A stretch of DNA of 64,000 nucleotides from Undaria pinnatifida (Eukaryota > Sar > Phaeophyceae > Laminariales > Alariaceae): the NCBI GenBank assembly GCA_012845835.1, contig JABAKD010000025.1, forward strand, positions 13,547,890 to 13,611,889. The letters run 5' to 3'. This document shows, piece by piece, positions 56,335 to 64,000 of the stretch. Each line of letters begins with the position of its first letter. Positions within the stretch are counted from its first letter, which is position 1. Below the pieces are notes generated by a model, which saw only the letters and a list, made by a program, of their open reading frames with translations, did no database searches and was not told the DNA's origin. Position numbers and translations under genes: made by a program.

Positions 56335-56520
56335 GATCCGGCCCGCGGGTCGGGTCGGGAACCTTCCGAAAACTCCCGGGTCGGATCGGGTCGGGTCGGG
56401 TCGGGTCGGGTCAGGAGGCGTTTGAAATCTCACGGGCCGGGTTGGGTCGTTTGAGGAAGTTGTCGTCATCAACTTGCGCGGGTCGGTTCGGCGACCCTCA
56501 CCCGACCCGACCCGATAAGC
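56335..56520. repeat. TCGGG pentamer repeats
   Basis: About eight TCGGG units (GGGTCGGATCGGGTCGGG-like) at 56340-56412 are followed by GGGCCGGGTTGGGTCG. The complement CCCGACCCGACCCGAT at 56500 can pair with them. Confidence 0.8.
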
Positions 56521-58322
56521 GAGAATTAATGCGACCCGTTTGGGTGGAACTGAAACCGTTCAACCTAGCTCACGGAACTGTCGATCGATGTTACGTGAGC
56601 GACGTGTGTCAAAGTCGAGCGTCTGGTGAGGAACGTGTCTTGTTCATTGAGATGCTCCTCTACCGTTTTGTTGTCTCTTTCTACACGTCAGGGATAACCA
56701 TTCTTAGACGATATGTCGGTACACCCGGCCGTGAAGCGCCCGCCTAGTAACTACCTGGTATACCATCAAGTGACCTTCTAAGCGTTTGAGTTTGCGTGGT
56801 TATCCACTGCTAGAAAGTACTCACTAAGGTCATTGTCACGAGTTGGGCATGTTTGCGTGCGAGTCGGCGCATTGACGGTCGTGCTCTGTGCGAGTGGGGT
56901 TGCGGCGTTGACGAGGTGAGTCCCAAAATCCCACGTCACGGACCAACACCAACGATGTATTGGGTCCATGTGCATTCCTGTTTTTTCTAGCTTTTGGGCT
57001 TTCTTGAAATTGGGCACTTGCTGTACGTGAGCTTTTCACCCGAAGAGCACGATGTGCATATACCATACGACCTAGCGCCGTAGACTAGTCCCAGCTTAAA
57101 TTCGATTTGGTTACGGATTCCAACTGAAGCAATGATTATCTCATGGAAAATGGAACACAGACACGCGTCGTAGGAACTGGGTAGGAAACAACATGGTAAG
57201 TGCATTGAAACGGCCGAACGTCGCCGTGCAAGGCCAACCCCAACCCCCCCGAAGTCAGATAATACGTTGGATGAGAAAAACATTTGCCTTTTATTTTTTT
57301 TTGTTTTCTGATCTACATTTGGTGCGGGTTTGTTGGGGCCTTCGGTTTTGACAATACGCGGTTATAATACTTCATAGTTGCGTTTGGTCTAACCCAACAG
57401 AGCTTTTATATCGCAAACGCTCTAGTGTACCTAGTGTTGACTCTTAATGATTAGGGTTCGTTTTGAAAAATTGTTGTGTGCGCACTCGCAGTTAGTACAT
57501 CGCAAACACCCTCCGGTTACGAGCGGTGTGTTGTAGGAATTGGGTAGGGAAATAATGTACCGGTAGCAATTCTACTGTGAACGTGGAACGTCCCAATCCA
57601 AGGCCGAACCAAACCCACGAAACATCAGCGAATACAATGGATAAGAAAGTTGGTCTTCTCCGTTTCTTTTTTTTCCCCGGCCCGCTGTTTTTGTGGGTTG
57701 GTTGGCCGTGGATGACATGACTTAACGCGGTTTCGATACTTCTTCTTTTTACGTTTTTTCGAACTCAATGGGGTTTGGGAACCACGATCACTCTGGTGTC
57801 TTGACTAATAACACTTGGAGTTCGGTGCGGAGTGTATGTGCACACCAAGGTAGGAATTTTGTTTGCCGCACATCCGCCGTGGGATTCAGTGTGACCGTAA
57901 ATGCGTCTGCAACGGCATATCCCACGAAGTATCCGGAGGTTGAACACTTGGTCTGGTGTGTGTGTGTGCTGCCAAAGGGTGTGTGCGTGTGTTTTTTTCC
58001 CTGGAGTACAAGAGTTGACCCATTTCCAACTATTAACATGATCCTAGTCTTTTTCCAACCTTTTTGACCCTATGTCGAGAATGCGGTGCTAAAAGGGCTA
58101 AGCTTTACTTTCGCCCTTGACCAGGCGCTAAATAGCGCGGGGGGGGAGGGGGGGTTCCTGTAGTAAAAGAGTTTAGCTTCTTTGTATACCCTTCGCCGGA
58201 AGAAACACACCAAGTCTGTCATGTCTTCGATATGTCTTTGACCCCCCCCACACCCCCTTCCCCCATGATTTTGATTATTTATTTTCATCTATCTCCCCCC
58301 CCCCCCTAAACCCATACTGCAG

Positions 58323-58906
58323 ATGACGGTAGAGCACTTTGGCGAGGGCGTGCTCCCCAAGGAGGTCTTCATCAGTGCGACGGCGGACGAAGGCTCGAAC
58401 GTCTTCAACGCCTGCCAAGATCTCGGCATCATCACCATACCCTGCCGTGGAGACCAACTAAACTCCGCGGTAATGTGCGCGTTGGGTTTGACCGGCAGCG
58501 TTCCAACCCGCACTAACGGTAACATCGGGTGCGCGGTGGGTGATGACGGAGGCGCCAACCGGTGCAAAAGCGAAGCCGTCACGTGTGGGCCGAGTGTCGG
58601 CGGTGGAAATATTGCATTGTGCAAAAACGCTGACATGAGGAAGCTTGTGGGGAAAGCCGCTGCTCTGCTCGGGAAGGTCTGCGGCCTCAACGGTGTCAGA
58701 AAGGATGCCTTGCACAACGGCGAGACAGGCCAGCAGATGTCTGGCAACAGCGAGGGCATAGGGACTCGGAGCACAGAGGAACAACTAGAGGTGGGCGACC
58801 ACCTCCTCCGCCGCGCCGAGCTTCTAGAGGGGGCGACGGCCGAGCAATCCCATGTCGAAACGCCTTCCACCCCTGGGAACAACTCGACGCGGGGCAACGA
58901 CATCAG
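58323..58906 (+). CDS. hAT-family transposase, exon 3 (catalytic region)
   Basis: The acceptor ATACTGCAG| at 58322 enters in phase 0. It reads TVEHFGEGVLPKEVFISAT-ADEGSNVFNACQDLGI, where the Asp of TADEGSN is the second catalytic Asp of the hAT core, then IPCRGDQLNSAV. hAT proteins usually have C-x-x-H here; Asp replaces His. Further on it has CKNADMRKLVGKAAALLGKV, an acidic linker and STRGNDIR. A donor ATCAG|GTGCGT at 58906/58907 splits an Arg codon that is completed by A at 60064, giving NDIR-W, matching the NDTRW block of the family. The continuing frame to 59030 is intron. Confidence 0.85.
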
Positions 58907-60063
58907 GTGCGTTTTATGGGCAAAGGCCGCAAGAGTAGCAATTACACCGCTGTTGAGAATTGAACCGGTACATGTTGACCGTAATGCGTACGCGGTATTC
59001 TGGCTTGGCGTGTTACGTTGTGTTGGATAACGCGGTGTTTCTTTTTGTGAGTCGGATAGACCCAAACTAGGGTAAGGGATGTAGTTTTGACTCCGAGCAG
59101 TTCTCGTTGACGAGTTCCTCAACTGAGACGGGATTCCCAATTGGTTTGGACCGGGTGTGAAATTGATAAAGATATTCTTGCCTACCAGGCCGATACATAG
59201 CTCATCAGATCTAGTATCGGGGTTCGCTGCCGTTCTCCTCAAAATATTTGGAACTAAGTCGTGTTCGTTACTTTTTGCGGTGGTCGAAGTGTTTACACGT
59301 ATCCATCTGGCTCCAGCTACGGTAGGGCTACCCTATTCTCACGACCTGATTCACGTTACTCGATCGAACGGCCCAGTATTTCGCTCGAATAAGCCAGGGT
59401 AACACATAACAACACGGCTGCCGGGCCTATCGCGAAACGAACAAAGCACAAATGCAGTCCGGGTCGTAAATATATCTATTCGGTATATTTTATTAATCGT
59501 AGCGACTTGCGACCTTGGGATGATATACGTATAGTTGCTATATTTTTTTATTGGTAGCTGATTGTCGTTGATCTTCACCCTGGCGGCATCCATGGGATTC
59601 GTATATCCTAAAGTACTGAGTCATCTGTAAAAACGAGCGGCTAGTGTTATATCACGCACCTTGCAAAAATGAGTATCGTCCTTTGAAGTTATCGTACTCA
59701 CAGCTTACGTACTTGAAATAGTTATATGACGTAGGGTGCACATTCGCGAGAGAGGTCCCGACCCCGAGCCGAAGAAACAAGAGACCGTTAATGTGCCTCA
59801 TCCTGCCGTCGTTGTGGCCACGCGGTACCGAGTTGGCTATGGAAAGGTAACCGACTCCTGACCTAATAGAGTGTTCTACCAGTTCGATGTGGCCTTCAGC
59901 CATGGCCTTCATGGACAAGTTGGTCGCTTTGGGGATCCCCGTCGACCATTACGTTTGTTCGTGCACCGGGTATTATGTGGTTGGGAACTTGGGCTCACCT
60001 AACTCACAGTGCCAATCTCGTCGATGCTTACAGCGCTACCTTTTTGTTTCCGAACCTTGTTAG
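58907..60063 (+). other. hAT intron 3
   Basis: It runs from the donor GTGCGT to the acceptor CCTTGTTAG. A partial MITE sequence lies at 59.07-59.4 kb. No exon is seen. Confidence 0.6.
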
Positions 60064-61243
60064 ATGGCCATCGACCACGGCGGTGTTGGAGAAGCTGATC
60101 ACCCTGAGGAACCCCATCAGCGAGTACCTTTTCCTTCACCCGGACATGGCCCATCTAGGCCTCTCGCCAGAAGAATGGCTAATCTTGACTGAGGTATGCG
60201 GCGTGCTAGAGCTGTTCAAGTACGTCGACACGGCGATGGATGGCGGCGGCAGTGGGGACGGTTGCATCGGCCGTTCTGTCTTCCTGTGCAACACCCTCTT
60301 GGAGCTCCTTCGTGATGGCACCACCAACATTATCAACCATTGTGGTGTCTCGGGTGCTTGCGCTGTACACAAACCGATCGCGGACCTCCACAGCACCACG
60401 ACCAAGTTCATCGGAGTTGCCGTTGATGAGCTAAAACAGCGAAATATTCACGTGCCGGATTTGGAGGTGGAATTGCTGGCTATGTTCCTGGACCCCCGGT
60501 ACAAGTCTCTCGATGGGGATGCCTGCGGAGGGGAGGACCACGCGGAGAGGTTAGCGGTGGCGCTCGTGAAGCTGAGAGGCGGCTTGCGAGACAGCCACAC
60601 CGCCTTGCCGCCTCCACCGCCAGCTGCAGCAGGGCGTGCGGTAGAGCCTCCTTCTTCCACCACCACCACCCCCGCGAAGAGACTAGCCGAAGAAGTCGAA
60701 GAAGACCCCTTTGCGGAATACTCTAGAAAGCGGAAAAAACGGGCGGCGGCGGCAGCAGCAGCGGCGGCAGCGTTTCGTACCGTCGGGAGCCGCTTCGACA
60801 AAGAAGTCGCGCAGTATAAGGCGCTCCCTGAGATGACGGCGAGTAAGTTTCACCTGCATTCTTTTTGGGACGAGGCGGCTAAGCCTCGGTTGGACGCCAA
60901 CGGAAATGTTGTCGAGGTGGCTAGGTTTCCGATGCTTGCGATGCTTGCGAGGGTGTTTCACAGCGCCGAGACAACCAGTTTCCGATCTGACGGAGGCACA
61001 AGTTTTTTCCAGCCCGAAAATGGCGCAACTAGTTCACAGCCCGGCAGATATCCAACTAGTTATCGATGCGAGAGGGACTTGTCGGAGGTGGTGCGCGGCA
61101 TGGGAAGTCTTCGGAAGAGCATGAGGCGGGACAGCATTGAGATGATGATGTTTCTGAAACTCAACCAGCGCTTTATACCAGAGGTTCGCTCGCACGCGCA
61201 AAATATGGACGATATGCAGAAAGGGCGGCCGGATGGATTTTAG
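60064..61243 (+). CDS. hAT-family transposase, exon 4 (C-terminal dimerisation domain)
   Basis: It starts (A)TGGCCATCG, completing R-W-P-S-T, then AVLEKLITLRNPISEYL, LSPEEWLILTEVCGVLELF and LEVELLAMFLDPRYKSL. A Pro/Ser linker follows, with KRLAEEVEEDPFAEYSRKRKKR (acidic then a basic likely nuclear signal) and a run of ten Ala. The hATC dimerisation segment follows: FPMLAMLARVFHS, RCERDLSEVVRGMGSLRKSM, EMMMFLKLNQRFIPEV. It stops at 61243. The domain order completes a hAT transposase. The open frame begins earlier (59975), but the exon edge is set by the splice match to exon 3. Confidence 0.88.
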
Positions 61244-63440
61244 GTTCATTTGGGTGAGGGCTAGGGAGGGTTCGGGCCTATTTGACGAGTAGTCCCATAG
61301 GGGTGCCACGTTCTTTTTTTTTTGTGAAGGACGAAGCTCCTTAACCCAATGTCGACGACGGAATTTCGTTCTTGTTTTGCACTATGATTATTCTCGTGTG
61401 TACTCAGGCGGACCCCATGAGATTGTCCGTCGGGTCTTGCACTTCTTTTTTTTTCTCAAAAGCAGTTTTTTGTTTTTGCGTTCGAAGGAAAATGGAGCTC
61501 TTTAAGGTGTTTAGAAACCTCGGGAGAAACATACGGGGTGCACCTTTTCCGTGGCATATGTGTCTTGTGTGCAGGGCGAGCATTGTCTGCTGTTCTAAAG
61601 CGCCTCTCAGGTTCTCCTGCTTTTTTGTTCTGTAAATTTTCTCAAGACAGGGATGCATAGAAGGCCAAAATGGTTCCTGTTTTGTTTTCCGCCTCGAGAG
61701 GGATGACGAAATCTCCATGTTGCGTTGTTCGTTTGTACTTCCTGTTCTTCCGGATTATTCTAAACGTTAAAGCGAGGAAGATCAGGGGGTGGCGAAGGAG
61801 TCCACCCTTTTACGGGTTGCCCGCACAAGGCTGTTCAGCCGCAGGCTTCTGGCGCGGGAGGTTAGCGTTTCATTAGGCCAAGTCTTCGGTAGGGGGGTCA
61901 AATATTGGGGGCTGTTATTGCTTGTCGGTTTCGCGATGAGTCATGGGATCCGTCGCTGCGCTGCGCAGCGTAAAACGGCGAGGTCCGTGAAATAATGGTT
62001 TTCTGCGCTGCGTGAACAAAACGTGTTGAAGACCGTCTCTAACGAGGCACCGGCTCCACTGGGGAGGGGAGATTTTTTCGCTAATCCCCGTGGTGAGATG
62101 GGGAGTATTGTACTGTAATGCTGTAGCCCTTGTTCGGGAGAACAGAAGTGTAATCGATCGAGAGCGAATGAGAAAGTGCAGTGCATGTACCGCACGTTCA
62201 ATACGGCGGCGATACCGCTGCTGTGCTTAATCCTTGTGGCGCGTTTACAACTGGAAACCCGTTTTTGGGTACATGTTTCATGGAATTAGTAGTATAGTAA
62301 GGGGTCTGGGGACTCAAAAGGGGTTAGGGAGGCGTGTTATGATAGGGGTGGTACCAAGCACACTGTGGCCGAGATGTTTCTGACTAACGGCGCTCCTCAA
62401 ATTGGACACCACGCAATAACGTTGGGGAACCATGTGTGCTTGCATATTGTCTCTGGAGGAAGCACGTGCTCTACCATAGAGGTAGGACTCTTCGGCTTTT
62501 TGTTTTGTTTTTCTGAATGACGGGGGCTCCTCAACCCATTTCCAACTCCAAGGGTTATTCTAGTCTAGCTCCAAGTGTTTTTTTCCCATGTCAGGAGTGC
62601 GGTACTAATGGGTTAACCCAGTGCGTGGTAGCACACACATCATTATCTGGTGTATATCTAGGCCATGTCTGGATTGTCTTGTTGTTCAACTTCTGTGTTC
62701 GTTTAATAGAAGGGTGTAGAGCTCTCAATGTGAAGAGCCTCAGAAGAAGAAGGGTGCGTCTCTAACTGCAGCATGCGTCGTAGGCGGGGGGGGGGACTCG
62801 ACGCGTATTGCGAAATAGGCGTTAAGGTATACCCTTTTTTGTCTGAAATGTTTTTCTGAGTGACGGTGCTCCTTAACTCAAAATCGTGGGTCCGGAATTG
62901 CGTTCCTTTTTCGGTGCAGTTCTTGTTTGTTAATACCTACAGGTTGTTTTTCGGCATTGTTCGTCTGGTTTAACTGCTGTTCGTTGTTCTCGAAAATAAA
63001 TACCTGGTTATGTTTTGTGGGTGGTGAATGGAGCTCACTGAAATTAGGATCCTCTTGAATAAACGTGTGCGTGCACCTCTTCTACCGTCAGATGTGTCAT
63101 TCGGTCACCGAACTCTGTGCGTCCGTATTTTTTCGGTGTGCTGCAGTAAAGGTTCCAACTTTTGGGCCAAGACATTTCGTGGAAACTACGAGGCCCTTTT
63201 GCCCAAAATCGTTGGAACGTCAGTCTTGTCTAGGCGAAATGGTTCGGCTATTGTTATGCATGCCTGGGCCACGGGTTTGTTATTCTCGGACGGCGCTTCC
63301 AGTGTGCTCACAATCGGCTTTTGGGTCAGGTGTACGTACAGATCCTCGAGTGAGGAGCTGCAGAAAAAAAAGGTGTTGCGCCTCTATAGTAGCACCTGGC
63401 ATGTGCATGGCTCGCTGAGCTGTTAGCGCCAGGTCCTGGA
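61244..63440 (+). repeat. Cluster of MITE-like copies
   Basis: Partial or full copies are seen at 61310-61570 (GAAGCTCCTTAACCC ... GGTGCACCTTTTCCGTGG), 62330-62400, 62467-62775 (CTACCATAGAGGTAGG ... AACTGCAGCATGCGTCG), 62850-63100 and 63160-63400 (... CGCCTCTATAGTAGCACC). No gene was recognised. Short frames are shadows of the repeats. Confidence 0.6.
62467..62775 (+). mobile_element. MITE-like element
   Basis: It shows CTGAATGACGGGGGCTCCTC, TATCTAGGCCATGTCTGG, TAGAGCTCTCAATGTGAAGA-GCCTC and a degraded right terminus GCAGCATGCGTCG. Order and spacing follow the best copies at 13.1 and 55.0 kb, with an insertion of about 50 bases. Confidence 0.55.
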
Positions 63441-63760
63441 AGTTTTCATGTAGCCAGAACTGACGAAGGCTGTGGTAGGGGGGGAGTTACCCCCAATTTC
63501 ACTGGTGGGCTTTGAGCAATCATGCTATCACACTCGCGCACGAGTGACTACTGTACCTCGCTGACAAAAAATACCTTAGGCGATTACTTTAGCGCACAGT
63601 ACGTAGCTAACCATTCTACTATAAATATAGTGCGGATTTATATGGTTAAACTAGTAGAGCCTCCCGAAAGCTTAAGACCGCGAGAGGAACGGGGGGGCTA
63701 CTCGCGCGGGTGACCCGGAGCTCCTTCAGAAAAGTGCCCCGAAAGTGACTGCCTGCACAT
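63441..63760 (+). repeat. Copy of the LINE 3' tail
   Basis: GGCTGTGGTAGGGGGGGAGT, ACTGGTGGGCTTTGAGCA, CGAGTGACTACTGTACC and GGGCTACTCGCGCGGGTGACCC parallel 43.03-43.25 kb in order and spacing. No LINE coding sequence precedes it, so it is a 5'-truncated copy or a short dependent element using the same tail. Confidence 0.6.
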
Positions 63761-64000
63761 TTCGTGAACTCCGCTTCGGACATGAACCGCATGCGCAGAA
63801 TTCGCTGTGTTGATTGCGGTAGGTACAGCAGCGGCCACTGTGTTGCACGAATGCTTCGTATTTACGTCGCGGTTAAACGCTGGCGCTCTTTTTTGCTCTT
63901 GCTGCTGAACGCATCTCGTTATTCATTTTTCTCCTTTTTCAAGTTTCTTTTTTTTTCGTTTTATCTCAAAATGTTGAAAAAGCAACGGTGCCTGGTGTTT

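Larger units (their letters stand above)
52965..58322 (+). other. hAT intron 2, with short repeats
   Basis: At 5.4 kb it holds MITE-like pieces at 53.97-54.05, 54.36-54.64, 54.95-55.21 and 55.38-55.68 kb, G- and C-runs (54665-54682, 54890-54900), and the CCCGA/TCGGG block at 56.34-56.52 kb. A missing exon (phase 2 in, phase 0 out) probably belongs here or has been lost. Confidence 0.5.

Overview
The window looks like transposon-rich nuclear DNA of a eukaryotic alga, most likely a photosynthetic stramenopile such as a brown alga. That placement is an inference. It rests on split genes with GT..AG introns and on Ty1/copia, gypsy, LINE and hAT proteins resembling those I associate with brown algae. 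No rRNA or organelle gene, CRISPR array or bacterial operon was seen. Only two multi-exon genes are convincing, and one of these is a transposase. Everything else recognisable is mobile or repeated DNA, mostly decayed.

Layout: 1-2.6 kb is a homopolymer-G/C satellite arranged as an inverted pair. 2.6-13.6 kb is filled with short inverted-terminal-repeat elements (MITE-like). These surround a gene for a secreted cysteine-rich protein whose two visible exons (5479-6354 and 11557-11868) are 5.2 kb apart. 14.04-30.03 kb holds two copies of a ~1.3 kb repeat (R1). The first copy is broken by an 11.9 kb copia element (14363-26249), and that element is itself broken in gag by a second copia element (18732-24865).

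30.26-42.2 kb is a gypsy element. It lacks gag, protease and reverse transcriptase, carries a whole antisense tRNA (with CCA) at its primer-binding site, and is split by a 7.5 kb inverted-repeat element (32774-40288). The arms of that element are identical on the outside and clearly diverged inside, with a sharp switch point. A LINE 3' end follows (42.2-43.3 kb), then a second block of the G-tract satellite (43.6-45.4 kb) that ends in a 290 bp AAC microsatellite.

47.3-61.2 kb is one hAT transposase gene on the + strand. Four exons are recognised (BED finger, middle domain, catalytic domain, C-terminal dimerisation domain) and at least one short exon is probably missing. Its introns hold a 2.1 kb inverted-terminal-repeat element, CCCGA/TCGGG repeats and more MITE copies. 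The last 2.7 kb is MITE copies and a LINE-like 3' tail. All identities were read by eye; percentages and boundaries are approximate.
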